In this document: piece by piece, positions 1-12,283 of the stretch
Numbering within the stretch: position 1 is the stretch's first letter
Layout of the letters: every line of letters begins with the position of its first letter
Assembly (NCBI GenBank): GCA_035079385.1
Contig: JAVHKY010000043.1
Coordinates: 1,302,001-1,366,000, forward strand
Direction: 5' to 3'
Origin: Aspidiotus rigidus
Taxonomy: Eukaryota; Arthropoda; Insecta; Hemiptera; Diaspididae
DNA length: 64,000 bases
Notes under the pieces: generated by a model
Told to the model about the DNA's origin: nothing
Seen by the model: only the letters and a program-made list of their open reading frames with translations
The model's database searches: none
Made by a program: the position numbers and the translations under genes

Positions 1-779
1 GAAATATTCCCCTCTGATATTCTGTAGGTGCCAGTGCATCTTCTAGAGGTCTAGGCCTAGAATATGCGTCCTCTCATAATTGTCAGTAATTCAGAAATTT
101 ATGTGTATAGTTTTACACCATCTTTTACTAAATTGAAGATTAAATTAGTTTCTTTGGATTGCGCGTGTGAGCCGCTCATTCAACCCCCTCCCCCCCCCCA
201 AAAAAAAAAAAACCATTAGCTTAAAATATTAAAAACTATACTTATACTAGACCAAACCTCCAAAAGCTATTACCTTAAAATTTTGTAAACTAGACCGAAA
301 CTAGATTAAAAGGGGAGTGGGAGGGGGTGAACGAGCGGAGCAAGTGAGCCCCACAAGAGAAGTGCAACCAGCCTGGTATGTACGGAGGTATAGTACAAAT
401 GATACAGATTGCCAAGTATATCAGTATTCATTCTGTATATCATTCCATTTGCACGGCTATACTGACATTCAACCGCAAAATACTCGTATACTAAGAAAGA
501 CATGAAACATGATCTTCATTCATTCGGCTATGCCAGAAAATCTGTAAAATTTTTTAGTGATAGCTCTAGTTGCGGAAGAATAATATCCTCTCCATTACAA
601 AATCGTATCTACGCCACTATTTCGGAAAGAGGCTGCCCAATCGAGACGTACCTCATGGATGAAAGGTATTCTCTGTAACCTGCCTACGAGAATACAGGCG
701 AGTTGGAGAGTGCGTATAACTATAATATTTACAAAAATATTACTATACAATTTAATCTAATTTGTTTACTCAAATAATA
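1..779. other. Non-coding, no gene recognised
   Basis: I see no coding exon. It contains a C-run followed by an A-run at about 185-212 and a purine-rich patch at about 308-360. The two small open frames at 306-505 overlap on opposite strands and show no family motif. The 3' tail of the neighbouring LINE may begin within the last part of this stretch. Confidence 0.5.
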
Positions 780-2215
780 CATCTTATAGATTGATGGCTG
801 TTCTGGATTTTCACTTGGCGTCAGCTGTCGAAGTGGTATTCTTGGTCTTCGGCTCTCATTCCTTGCGATATGCTATCTTTGCTGTGATTCGGCTGCCGTC
901 AAACCAGATCAAGTTCTAAATTGGATACGCGCAGACAAGAATTTGCCCACCTTTTCATTGGTCATCTTCTTTTTTCATTTGTTCCTGGTCTGCCTGGTGC
1001 TTGGTTCCGTCACTTCCACTTGAAGTTCTGATTTTAGATCCTTCACAGACGCAGGCAGGGCTGTCCTCTACATAGCTCCATGCACTGGATGTGGTGTTCG
1101 GTACTTTCGGTATAGTATAGGGGTTTTTGAGTAGCCTATGCCCCAGTGTTTCTTCACCGATGCCACAGGGGCAGTTGCTTTCGGCTTGGGCGACTAAAGA
1201 GGTGCGATTTGATGTACCGTGTCAGGTTATTGCTCGCGTACTAGAGGAACTGGACACAAACCTTTTAGACAGAGTCGTGATTACACTGTAGGGAATAGGT
1301 AAAAGTAGGTCCAGTTGCACTTCTCGTAAGCTTACCACTCCTGTTCCCATTGATGGAGGGTGTCTCTTTTCCATCATTTTCGAGCTTTGGGAAGTGAGAT
1401 GAGATTTTGTTGTTGGATAAGTCCATCTTTGACCGTGTTGATCGAAGTTGAAGGGCCCTAAAATATTATTGATTCTCCGTGCTCCAGTAGCAGCTTCCCC
1501 TGCTACCAGGCTAGCTCCTTCGATGGAATTATCTCCATATTCTCGGCTTGCAATGATGTTGCGTCTCCATTGTATACTGTTCACCATCGTGATACACGAT
1601 TTGAGGCGTCGCCACGAATAATAGATGCCACTGCAGTAAGGAAGTAAGGAGTATTGCAGATTGATATCTATACATGTTTCGACATACTTTCTGCAGCATT
1701 GGTATCCTTTTGCTGCACTTCTGTGGCGATGTACTGCAGATGCTCTTTGACTAGTAACTTTCGCGCGGTTTGCTTTTACGCCGAGGTATTTGATGCAGTC
1801 GAAGTCTTTTGGTACTACGGTTATGTTTTCGTCCTGGTAGCGGAATATGTTGACTGGACGTCGCCAAAGCGGTCTCTGTATTTGCGTAAGCTAGGAACTC
1901 CGTTTCCCCTATGCTTAGTTCTAGTCCTACTTCAGCTAGTTTGGTTTTTGTATACATAATGCATTTTTTGAGCCTTCTGAAGTTTGTACTCCGCTGATGA
2001 TGAGGGTATCGTCGGCATAGACACAAGTATCTGGATACTTCGCCTCCAAAATTCGTATCATTTCATCGTAAAGGATGTTCTATGTAATGTGGCTGCAAGA
2101 ATGGATCCTTGTGAGCGGTCTCGGCCGAGTACAACTGTTATGCATATTACGACGTACCGCGGGGTTCGTGTGGATAGCAGACCTTTGAGAATATCCTCAA
2201 TTGACTAAACACGGC
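780..2215 (-). mobile_element. Degenerate non-LTR retrotransposon (LINE, R1/Jockey-like), reverse transcriptase to 3' end
   Basis: Read on the minus strand, this stretch carries broken reverse-transcriptase sequence. A segment near 2020-2120 reads like the RT palm (NILYDEMIRILEAKYPDT) and runs into YADDTLIISGVQ, with the catalytic YADD box at 2008-2019. After that the frame shifts several times (about 1780-1990), though DFDCIKYLGVKANRAK remains readable. At about 1130-1184 comes a C-x-C...H zinc-knuckle-like tail (CPCGIGEETLGHRLL), as in the C-terminus of R1/Jockey-clade proteins. The 121-codon open stretch at 1222-1587 lies between RT and tail and is probably the thumb/linker. No endonuclease domain or intact ORF is left, so this is a dead 3' fragment. 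Clade is inferred from motif style only; the 3' edge is approximate. Confidence 0.72.
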
Positions 2216-2475
2216 TAAATATGTTACAGTGAACCATAATTAAAGGCCATCGCTGTATTGTAAAGAGAGGAAATATATAGCTGTTAATGTTGAAACAGAC
2301 ATAGGTATTCTGAAAGCTGAGTACTACCTATTCGCTTATATTTAAGGAACGTCAACAAAATTACGATAAGAGGTGCGATCAATTAATATTTGTTTTACCA
2401 TCAGGAAATGTTTGCAGCGTAGTATTTCGTCAGATCTACACATAAATGTAATATTTCACTTGAGATATAAATTGC

Positions 2476-2521
2476 TCCCGATGATGACGCGAGAAGCGTC
2501 AGAAGCGTCATCGTCGGGAGT
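2476..2521. repeat. Short near-perfect hairpin
   Basis: CTCCCGATGATGACGC at the left pairs with GCGTCATCGTCGGGAG at the right with one mismatch, leaving a loop of about 14 bases. It is followed by TAATAAA. It could be a very short foldback remnant or a transcribed hairpin. There is no gene next to it to decide. The rest of 2216-3449 shows no supportable gene. Confidence 0.55.
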
Positions 2522-3449
2522 AATAAAACCTTTGTTCTTAGAGAACTGGCTAATCAGATAAAACTCTTTATTTCTTAAAAATCAAATCATCTGATCATCT
2601 CTTTCTGTTTATAAAGTTGCTGGCTGGTCGTGTAGCCATCGATTATGCGAGTGCGACAAAAAATTAGCTGAGTGTTTGAGAAGTCAACCGTGCCCCAGAC
2701 GTAAGGCAATATGCGATTCTTCGTGGCGATTGTTTCAAAATTGGAGGTTATTGCATTAAAAACAAGAATGCAACACCTCCTAAAGTCGGTAAAATACCGA
2801 TAAAAACGACGTTGGTAAGCGCATAGATACGGCATTTTTACAATTACCTGATATGTAGTTACGAAACTCGGAAAAATTTTTTTGAACGTGTCTATCAAAT
2901 TTTGACCCTTGGCACTTGAATCAATTTCAATTCTTCATCTAACCGAATAGAGGGACTTCATCGAAATTAAAATGGAAAAATTCTAGTTTAAAATAAATTT
3001 CCTATCTGCTTCTACTCAACCACTCGTAGTAAATAAAAGAGACCTCTTGAGCAAAGGTCGATGTGATGAGCTACAAGTTTCTCTTAATTGAAAGATGACA
3101 AATATTTCAGACCTATAAATGAGATTATGAGTTACGATTTTCAGTCAAATTTTTTATTTTTCATGCTAGCCTACCAAAGCTTTGTTTGTGCGCTCAAATG
3201 AAACAAAGAATCTGGATTTTCCCACATTTACTCTAGATATCGGAAAACAAGAAATTCTAGGCATAGTCTGAACCAGAATAAAAAGTAGATATTTCTAAAG
3301 CTTTTTTTTCAACGCTGCAGAGAGTTATTAAACGCATAATATTCCATACATCAATTTTTAATAGAATCAAAAATTCAATACCTACATAGGTACCCATGTT
3401 ACAGTCAAAATCCAAAATCAATAAAATTCTAGAAATCACTACTCAAAAC

Positions 3450-4029
3450 GGCTGTTAGCAGTTTGCGGCCAAAATTGTACAGTTTGCGTCCCACCCACTG
3501 TCCTAGTTGCGGCCGAAAGAAATTGAAGTAGTATCCAAGTTGCGGCCGGAAAAAAAAAAAATATTTTCTTTGAAAATAATTGCAGCACATACATTGTCAT
3601 TAAAACTCTAGTCGAGAAATTAATAAAAGTAGCTGTAAAACAACAAAATTTAGCCCCCCTCTTACTGTACATTTTTGACATACTTCAAAAAAATTATGTA
3701 ATAAGAGCACGAACACCACGAATACTCATTCACGAGATCAACTGAGAAACTATGAGAAAATGAAAAGATGAAGCACAATATTGCTTCTTATTCACATTTG
3801 GTTTCGTTAAAACACGAAGGTGAATCATGGAAAGTTCGTCACTAGTGGCATGGCAGACAAAACTTCTGCACGGGTCAATCGCTAAACCTTTTCCATGGTC
3901 CTAAATTCCATTTTAGATGGGCCGCAAACTGGGCACTTTTTCAATTTTAGTTGGGCCGCAAACTGGGTATTTGTTTAATTTCAGTTGGGCCGCAAAAAGT
4001 ATCCTCGGGGCCGCAAACCAGATGCAGCC
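3450..4029. mobile_element. Non-autonomous hAT-like element, copy 1 (GGCTG...CAGCC), with 8-bp TSD
   Basis: A 580-bp element begins GGCTGTTAGCAGTTTGCG and ends CGCAAACCAGATGCAGCC. It is flanked by the identical 8-mer CTCAAAAC at 3442-3449 and 4030-4037, which is the duplication size of hAT transposons. The left end carries repeated TTGCGGCC words and the right end carries the inverse GGGCCGCAAACTGGG repeated four times, so the ends are built from one phrase. A second copy lies at 36570-37128 and is almost identical. This copy has 21 extra bases near its left end (about 3462-3482), a local duplication of GTTTGC-type sequence. The 80-codon minus-strand open frame inside is not a transposase. 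Confidence 0.9.
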
Positions 4030-4037
4030 CTCAAAAC

Positions 4038-5015
4038 TAGTTTCCACATTTCCACGAATATTTCAGTCATAACTAGTTTTTAATTTTATTCTAGAATAAA
4101 CCTGGTCCCTCAACTTGAAACTAAAAATAAGAGTGATTATAATTATATAGGGAAAAGTCGGATGAATCCAATTGGTAAAATTAAGCAGTGCTTGAGTAGC
4201 AGCTATCTGGAGAGAGAATTTGACATTTGACCTTTGATTAGACTTCAAAAATACCTTGCACTGGAAGCCAGATACCGCGAAGAATTTATTGATACAATAT
4301 CAGACTCACAGCATCCTTGAAAAGCAAATTCGCACGCGAAAATCTTGATTTTTGATTCTTTGGCTCTAGTTAAAATGGAGTAGGCTATATCTATTCTTAT
4401 AATAGGAGGCTCAGTTTTATAAGTATGTGTTGTGATACTTTGTCCCGAGGCTAACAGACTGAAGCAGAAGGTCGTGGCGTCTCCACGCTGGAATCGTAAG
4501 CTTTTACGCACGCCGTTTACTTCGTGTCTAAATGTAAAAGTTTCACATTCATTCTATAGTCACACTGTGCAACGTTTTTTTCTCTCATAAAATAATATCT
4601 TTCATTCACGGATTAAATTAGGAATATTTTTTATAGGTAAAATAGGAACCTACCTACTTCCTTCTCCTTATTTAGCTACATACTGTGATAGATATAAATA
4701 TAGGTACCTATGTCTATAGATACATTACTTTGGCGTTATTGTATTATTTATAGGTACCTACTTATTGATGTAAAATCCGTCTATTTACTAATAATTGGTT
4801 GGTGAACCGTCTAACTGGCTGCTAACTGTTCGTGATTTCAATTTTCATTCTTTTATTTATTTACCTATGCATGGATACGCATCACGATAATAGCAAGAAT
4901 TTTTTATTTTCGTAAATAAGACAATTTTTATTGACTGGAATTAGACTCGATCGCTGAAGCTAATTCTTTTACTCTTCTGATGATAAAATAACATGTACGA
5001 CGAATAGACTTAAAA
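4038..5015. other. Intergenic and putative upstream region of the 5016 gene
   Basis: No exon seen. The last 400 bases are AT-rich and include several GTAGGTACCTA-type runs (about 4645-4765), which recur throughout the window and look like genome-wide simple sequence. No clear TATA box or initiator could be assigned to the gene that starts at 5016. Confidence 0.45.
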
Positions 5016-8000
5016 ATGATAAATTTTCACATTCTAAATACCGATTTCGTGTTCGTGATCTTGATAATTACAAACGTTTGCTCGTACTTTGCTGAAGTGG
5101 AAGCAGACCCGTTACCTGATGTTCGCCGAAATTACGATTTTGCTGAACGTTCTCGCAAAGACATCGACAGCGACCACAAACGCGGAGCTATTACAAAAGT
5201 GGGTACACCTTTCGACGATAAAGAGCGAAATATTGGTGAGGAAACTGTCGACCTCAGCCACAAGAGTGAAGAGGATGGTAGAAGTTTGAACTTCGATATG
5301 GGAGTGAAAGGTAAAAACTTTTAGGTTACTAGAAAACGTGAAGGGAGGCTTCGAAGATACGTATCCTTAAAAAGTATGGTACTTTCAGGCGGCGACCATG
5401 AAGGCTTATATGCGACGGAAACCGGACTAAATGATAACGATGGAAAAGACTCGGTTTTACATTTGCCCCCAAAAACTGGAAATGCAGGTGTCGACGATTC
5501 GCGATTTCCTGTTGCAAGCGGTGACAGAAAAACCAGCATTCGTAAAAATCAAGGTCTGGATAGGCATGGTGAAGGCCTGAATAGAACTGTTGAAGGAATA
5601 AATAACGTACCGGTACCGGAAGTTGGCGAAAACTACGATGAAACAGGCAATTCAGACGCCAAAGTCTCCCTCGCGCATAAAATTGACAATAATACAGGCG
5701 TCGCGCAACTTTCGAGTGAAAACGAGAAAGCTGCGAAGAGTAACTATGAGATAATGAATGGAGGTCTTCACGGTGAAAAGATTCACAATAAACCTATGGT
5801 ATTCCCAAAAAATGGTGTTAGCCAGGCGGACAGCGAAAAACGTGTCATGCAGACGGAAGGTTCGAATGGGAATAATAAAGGGTTGCACGGAAATAATGAA
5901 ATTTTAAATAAGGGTGCACACGATGTAGAAAATAAAAAGTATGGCGACATAGGTACGAAGAAAAATGAAGACCAAGGTGCGAACACGGACGATCAAAATT
6001 CAAATGTATACGATAGGAATTTTGGTACGGGTGAAAGAGCACACGACTCTGATGATACTCCGAACGACCCCAAATTTTATTCAGAGGTTAAGACTAAGGG
6101 TAGCAACGGAAATATTGTGAGCGGCGACAATGTGGTTTCAAACGGCAAGGATTTACACAAAAATGGAAAGAGTGTGAATAGCAACGAGAAAGACTTACCC
6201 AACGAGGGCGACAAAGACGCATCGCCTTTAAAAACTGCGAAACAGAATAACTTGAACGCTGTTGGAAATGCCAATCATGAAGGTGTAAATGATGATAGTC
6301 CAGACGTACACAATGTGGGGGATGGAGAGAGGGGCCATGAAATTCCATTTCCATCCAGCGATTATGACAAAAAAGGCGTTTTGGATCCGATTGAGGGTAA
6401 AGGAGAAGCAGTAAATGATAACAAAGAAAATGTAAACGTCGATAAAGAAAACGCAGATTTTCTAAAAACCGCAGACAAAGATGTCGAGAACGCTAATTCA
6501 CCTTTGATAATTGAGAATGGTCGACGTAAAGTCTATGCAAGTCCCAAAAGTGGAACGAACGACAACGGCAACGAATCCTACCAATCAGAAAACGGCCAAA
6601 AAGAAGGGCATGACGTCGATGAAAGCGGAAATTTACCTTCGAAGAGTGGGCGATTCAATCATATGGAAGATGTAAATTCCGCGAAGAATCATGAGGAAGC
6701 AGAGAAAAGCTTGTATAACCAAGAAAAAGAAACTCGCAATAAAGATGTGGCGTCACCGGAAATAGCGAATAGCCCTAATGAAGGCGCCGACTCATTTCTA
6801 ACAAATGCATCCGACAGTAAGAATGATATCGTAAATCCTGCAAATAGCGATAAAGAGACGATAAACGAGGAACGTCTGGCTGTCGATAATAATAGTTTGC
6901 ACACGAAAAATGCCGAGTCACAAAAAACAATCGTTAACGACAAGAAAGACGCGGAATCGCCATCTGAAAGTGGATTAAAGAGTGACAAAGATGTTGTGAA
7001 TCCGATGAACATCGAAAAACAGGCAGCAAACAGTGATACATTGAATGCCGAAGAGAGAGGCTCTTCTCAACTACAAAAAGGAAATAATATTGCAGTCATT
7101 CAGACAGCTGCAAGCAACGACCACAAAAGCGGCGGTGTAGATCCATCAAAAGATGAAAATAATGTTGATAAGGAAGGCAACATTGTGGCCGAGTCTGAAA
7201 ATGACTACAAAGAGCCGGTGAAAGTCAATGCTGAACATCTGAATGAAGTCGATAAAGATACGAAAGTTGGAAATGAAGGTTTGCGCAGACCAGGTAGCGA
7301 AGATGACAAAGGCTTTGTTTCCATAAAACCTACTATTGATAAAGAATCAGGCATGGAGTCGCCCGTAAGCTTCAAAGACAGAGGTTATGAGAACGTTGTA
7401 AACTCGTCAAACAGCAATGGAAAAAGTATAGCAGGCAGCAGTCAAAAAGATTTTCACGCCAATGAAAACAATAAAATAGTACACGAACCACAAGACAGAA
7501 TCAAAGAAGAGAAAGGTACACTTATGGACAATAAAGGTGATCTGCACTCTAAAGTGGGAAATGAAAATGTTGAGAGCGTTGTAAGCTCTGAAAAAAGCGA
7601 TAACGATAAACACCAGCAAGGAAACGATGATAAAGGTAAGATACCTCTGAAACCGAATGAAGATGACGATGATAAAAAAGCGGCAGAGTTATCATTGAAG
7701 AAAGAGGGAGACGGTGACCAAATAGCTCGAGAAGATTCTAAAATTGCCGCAAATGGTACAAATGTGAACGAAGTGATAAAAGTAAGTAACAGACATTTTG
7801 AATTCGCTGTCTTCAAAAAAAAAGAAAAAAAAAAAAAAAAAAAATTATAGCGTAAATCGTAGTACGGTACATCGTCTCATAGTTTGTGCTTACAGCCGCA
7901 TCATTATTTCGGATACAATCTTATAAATGATGCTTTAATTTAAAAAAAAAAAAAGAAAACCTGAAATTTAATTGGGAGATATTTTTGGCACTTCCAATCT

Positions 8001-8737
8001 GAATCAAGACGAGTGAAAATATTCCAAAATTACAGTGAATCTTGAAAAAACATTTTCAGCCTATTCGGTTTAGTTTAGTTCTTTCTGAATAGTAACTCAC
8101 TGATACTCATAGACCTGCCAGTTATTGTACAGTCTACATGAATATCACCTGAACTGGAACAGAGAAAAGTTCCAGGAATTGCATACGTTAAGCTACATTT
8201 CGCGAAGCGAATCTTGATTAAGTATGCAACCTAATAACCTAAGTTACTTATTAATTTTTATGATCTCATTATTCGCAAGTTTTAGAATTCTTCCCTTGCT
8301 CTAGGTTCTTATTTTTTATTGTTTTTTTGCCTTCCTCTTCTTACAACTCGTAAACCTGGTGGTTTCACCTGTAGGCTAGGTAGTTTCAAACATTTTCAAT
8401 ACTCGTATATCATTCACAAAATAATTCTGTTTAGATTTTATTAGAATTTTAATTTTTTTAGAATCGAAATCAGGTACAATCGCACAACGACAAAAACGAG
8501 AAAACTGATGGTTTCGCGAATTCGGTTGACGAAAAAAAATTTGTAAATGAATCATCACAAGCGCATTCTGAAGAATTGGCTGCAGAGATAACGTCTGGAG
8601 ATGAAGCTCGAGACCATCAATTAGGAAACGGAAAGCAGTTCAGTATTGGTGAGGCAGGAACTGGTGGCGCTGTGACTATAAAAGCATCCATTGTTTTCGT
8701 CTTAATCAGTTTAATGATTAACTCAAAAAGAAATTAG
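5016..8737 (+). CDS. Unrecognised secreted or membrane-tethered, highly hydrophilic Asn/Lys/Asp/Glu-rich protein (3 exons)
   Basis: Exons 5016-5310, 5389-7781 and 8462-8737 join in phase (G|GTAAAA to CAG|GC; AAA|GTAAGT to TAG|AAT) and encode 987 residues. Residues 1-30 look like a signal peptide (FVFVILIITNVCSYFAEVEA). The next 900 or so residues are polar and low in complexity, full of N, K, D, E, S and G. I find no Cys or Trp in them, as expected for an intrinsically disordered protein. Loosely repeated blocks such as NDIVNPANSDKETINEE and KDVVNPMNIEKQAANSD suggest internal duplication. The last exon ends with a hydrophobic stretch (ASIVFVLISLMI) and a short NSKRN tail, so the protein is either GPI-anchored or single-pass. 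A consensus AATAAA lies at 9031-9036. Start chosen because the signal peptide begins there. Function unknown. Confidence 0.82.
7812..7847 (+). repeat. Poly-A tract just inside intron 2 of the 5016 gene
   Basis: An A-rich run interrupted by single G residues starts about 30 bases after the GTAAGT donor at 7782. It lets the open frame read on to 7850 with a lysine tail, which is not the real C-terminus. The third exon at 8462 continues in phase. Run length is likely to vary between alleles. Confidence 0.7.
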
Positions 8738-8849
8738 TAACTCTTTTTATTTATCCTTTGATGATTTTTCGACGTTGGATACGTGCCTGAATTGCGTTTC
8801 GTGTACATTCCACGTAATTCTTTTATTCGCTTTCATTCATTTAGTATTC

Positions 8850-8854
<5 letters not shown>

Positions 8855-8880
<26 letters not shown>

Positions 8881-8910
8881 ATATTATTAAGTTATTATTA
8901 TTATTCATTA
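8855..8910 (+). repeat. (ATT)n microsatellite in the 3' UTR of the 5016 gene
   Basis: Mostly ATT triplets, slightly interrupted, between the stop codon at 8737 and the polyadenylation signal at 9031. Confidence 0.85.
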
Positions 8911-9030
8911 TTTATTTCATGTTATCTCTTTTTTCTTGCTCGATTTTTCCCCCCAAAGCTTATCCTATAATTATATTTCACGAATACATAGTAATACCTA
9001 GTTTGTCTACAAGTTTAATTTTCGATGTAC

Positions 9031-9036
9031 AATAAA
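9031..9036 (+). terminator. Polyadenylation signal AATAAA for the 5016 gene
   Basis: Canonical AATAAA about 294 bases after the stop codon at 8737. It is the first such hexamer downstream, so it probably ends this transcript. Confidence 0.6.
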
Positions 9037-9039
9037 AAG

Positions 9040-10479
9040 GTAATAAAAATGTATCCAATATTTTTGAGTAAGTCCCTATTCCATGTACCACTATTCAATG
9101 TAGGTGATCCCCTTACAAATATTCGCCGCAAAATCGAAATATGGTAATTTTTATGGTGTACAGTTTGTTCTTACTCTTCTTTCCAATTTCAGTAATATTT
9201 TATAAAACTTATAAATCGTGATTTCAAATGAGAAGTTTTCGAGTTCTTCATTTTTGCTCTTCATTTGGAACTTACGTAAGTACCGGTATGGTTTAAAATG
9301 AGGAAGTAGTGAAAACCTTTAAAATAACGCACATTTCTTTGCCTTGAATAATGAGCCATAATAACTTGTTCTCCCTCTTGATTTTCAACCATACGATGAT
9401 GATGACTAGGCTATGAGAAATGAAGCCATTCCAGTCTTCTTAATTCTCATTTCAGTTAATTTTTCAACTCAGCTAAGACCCCAACAAATTTTTGTGGTCG
9501 GAATACCCAGGTAGGTGAGGCATCATTTTATTTGATTTCTGTAGCGTCTATATCTCTTCCGTATGTTTGAGAAGCTACCTGGTCATATTTTAGTAGATAG
9601 ATTAAGATGAAATGCTTATTGAAATAATTTCATTTTTGTTGAAGGTACAGATTTAAAATCACATCGTATCGTCGAATGAAAGAAAAAAAGAAAAGAAAAC
9701 GTCAATCATTAATGCCTATTATTTTTATCAAGTTTTGACACTAGCGGAAGTGAGTTCTCGATCAAAAAAGTTTTTTAGCCTAGTAACAATTTAACAGCAG
9801 ATCTGACAGCGAAATGAAATAGCCAATTTTTAAGAAAACGCTGTGCTAGCGTCTCTACCAATTGTTAGTAGGGTTCAGCAAATATAGTTATTTTATAAAA
9901 TACTTCTTTCCATCTGTGACCAAATGTCCAGATAGTAGAAAGCAATAATAATGCACTAGATAGTAGATTTTTTTGTGAAGCATACCAAGTGTGTATGAAA
10001 AGATTCAAGAGTAAGCCTATAAGGTTACCTTATTTCAATATACGAAATAATTACGATAGTTCCAAAATCGGTACCTACACGTGCTCTTTAAGAACTCCAA
10101 ATAAATACACATCTTCTCAGAACGTCGACGCAAGCATAAATGCAGCATCAATAACATGAAAAACGTCAATGGTCCAACATTTTACGCTCTGGATGCCAAA
10201 CACAATTTCAACTTTAGCGATTTCTCCATGCCTATAACTACGAACAACTTAAAATGAAGATTTAACCAGCATAACGAACATTTCAAACTAATACCAACGG
10301 TCTTTCTAGCGTACACAATTCGATAATAGTGAAGTGATCGCATTCATCATTAGCCTACCTGGTATGCTACTTTTCTCTCATTCGCTTCTGTAGTCAATCA
10401 GCACATCGTTTTGCTCCTGATGATGCAGACTGGTCTGCAAGTCAATCTCTTTTCATCTTTTTTTTTTTTCCTTTTTCTT

Positions 10480-10480
<1 letters not shown>
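9040..10480. other. Intergenic, nothing recognised
   Basis: No open frame with family similarity, no clear inverted repeat and no RNA gene seen on either strand. AT-rich throughout. Confidence 0.4.

Positions 10481-10482
<2 letters not shown>

Positions 10483-10528
<46 letters not shown>
10483..10528 (+). repeat. (GA)n microsatellite
   Basis: About 22 uninterrupted GA units, preceded by a pyrimidine-rich run. Likely polymorphic. Confidence 0.95.
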
Positions 10529-10532
<4 letters not shown>

Positions 10533-10741
10533 ATAACTGTACGCCAGCCAAACACCTGCTGGAAAAGGCGAGCGAGCGCTAACTAATGATAATTAACACC
10601 AAATTTATGCTCCCAACGCGAATATGTTTTGAGGCTGGTGGTTGAAGATACTTTTTGTGTAGGAAAAAAATGATCTTCGAACGAGGGGAGCATTTAATTG
10701 ACTGTGATAGTGACCTCACAATATTTTTTTCCATCACTTAA

Positions 10742-11178
10742 GGGTGTGCTCTACCTAGTCACTCACACGTAGACACACACAAAAATATGTATCACATGTT
10801 ACGATATTTGCCCCGAGATAACTGATTAAATAAAGAATGAAATATCTCGAAACTTCGTATTTACATAGACAAAACTTAGGAAAATACGGCTAATTGGTTC
10901 AAACGAACTAATTTTGTTCACTAATTGGAATTCAACGATTCGAAGATGGCCTCTTCAGACGTAAGTTTGAAGTTTCCTGGAGATCATTCAAAATATTTCG
11001 CGATCTGTCAACTAATTAGCCGTATTTTCCTCAACTTCAAGAATAAATTATACCATGTTCCGAATCATTTTGTACATTATTCGATATGTTATATGTGGGC
11101 AAAAATCATTACCCGCAAGACGCCATTTTGTGTAATACACGTGTATTTTCTGTGTGAGTGACTAGGTAGAGCATACCC
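10742..11178. mobile_element. TTAA-flanked palindromic MITE, copy 1 (piggyBac/Kolobok type)
   Basis: The termini are inverted: GGGTGTGCTCTACCTAGTCA at the left and its near-complement ending GAGCATACCC at the right, with arms extending past ACTCACAC. TTAA flanks both sides (10738-10741 and 11179-11182), matching TTAA-specific superfamilies. The interior is partly self-complementary around GCTAATTGG/CCAATTAG words. A relative with the same terminus lies at 26175-26646. No transposase is encoded; the 78-codon frame at 10925-11161 reads into the right arm and is not a gene. Confidence 0.85.
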
Positions 11179-12029
11179 TTAATTTTAAATAAAGTGGTGG
11201 AAAAGACTCTTAATTGTATACATTTTAAAATAAAATGAATACACCTACTTCCTATAAAACCATCACTAAAGCAGTAAACAGGATAAAAAAATTTCAGCGA
11301 ATGAAAATGAAAAAATGATCATTTTATTGCAACTCATTTCTTTATCGAAGAGAAAAATAAAACACCAGAGTCGTGCCAAGATTCAAAACATTTTTCTCAT
11401 TCGCTAAACGAAGATTGATTCGCCAAACAATGAAAGAATTATAGGCGTAATGAGAAAAGAAAAAACAGACAACAGAAAAAAAGAAAGGAAAAATTACAGT
11501 ATACGATTACGGGTAAGGCAATGGAAAAGAAACACACGATTCTAGCTAGTGATTACAGAAAATATGACCAATATTGATTGTAACGTAGAATACAGCTCGA
11601 ATAATGATGTGGATCACAGGTATTTGGGTTTTACGAGCAACGATGATGAATCACGGGGCAACTGGTATACACTAGTAACATCAACTACAATAAAGCGTCT
11701 TGAGAAAATCCGCTTCTATTAGATTCTGTCGCGAGGCTGAATCCAGTATATTTGAAATATCTGAAAACGACAGGAAATATCAAACCAACAGAACAGAATT
11801 ACTGAATTTTCCAAGTTTAATAATGCAGGGGCGGATTCAGACGGTGATTTTGGAAAGGAAAAAGTCATAACTGTCATAACTTTTTTTTCTAATTGAAAAA
11901 AATAATTTTTCTTTCTCTATTTGCTCGTTTTCCCCCTTTTCTTTTCGTTCAATTTACCAAGTTCTTTTTCTGCCCCGTAAATCCGTCCCTCATTCATGAG
12001 TGATGAAAAATTCAATAAAGGAAGTAGGG

Positions 12030-12205
12030 TTCGCAACCGAAATAATTTCAAACGGTTGACGGTTATTGGTCAGGTCGTACTCACAATTTGAAACGGTTAT
12101 TGGTCAAACGGTGAGAAAATTTCAATTATGACTGTTATAACCGTTGCAACCCAAACTTTTTTTATTTCGGTTATTGGTTATAACTTCAAACCTTAATTTC
12201 TAGTA
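12030..12205. repeat. Phrase-repeat block built on CGGTTATTGG
   Basis: Variants of CGGTTATTGGT/AACGGTTGAC occur about six times in 175 bases, with an internal inversion (GTTATAACCGTT). It resembles the subterminal repeats of the other phrase-repeat elements here, but I could not find its ends or a target duplication. A minus-strand AATAAA (TTTATT at 12161-12166) inside it may serve as polyadenylation signal for the Spag-like gene. Confidence 0.55.
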
Positions 12206-12283
12206 ATAATAACCACTGCGAGAATGTTGCTTTTCATTTAATTTTACTAGCGCGACCGGTCTGATACCCAGTGATATTCTTTT

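Noticed and set aside
3439..3681. 80-codon frame repeated at 36541-36780, identical protein in two places
   Set aside because: Duplicate protein comes from the duplicated hAT-like MITE. It has no start context or domain and spans the element's terminal repeats.
5321..7816. Many minus-strand open frames opposite the acidic-protein gene
   Set aside because: They are shadows of the low-complexity plus-strand exon, which has a signal peptide, phased introns and a polyadenylation signal.
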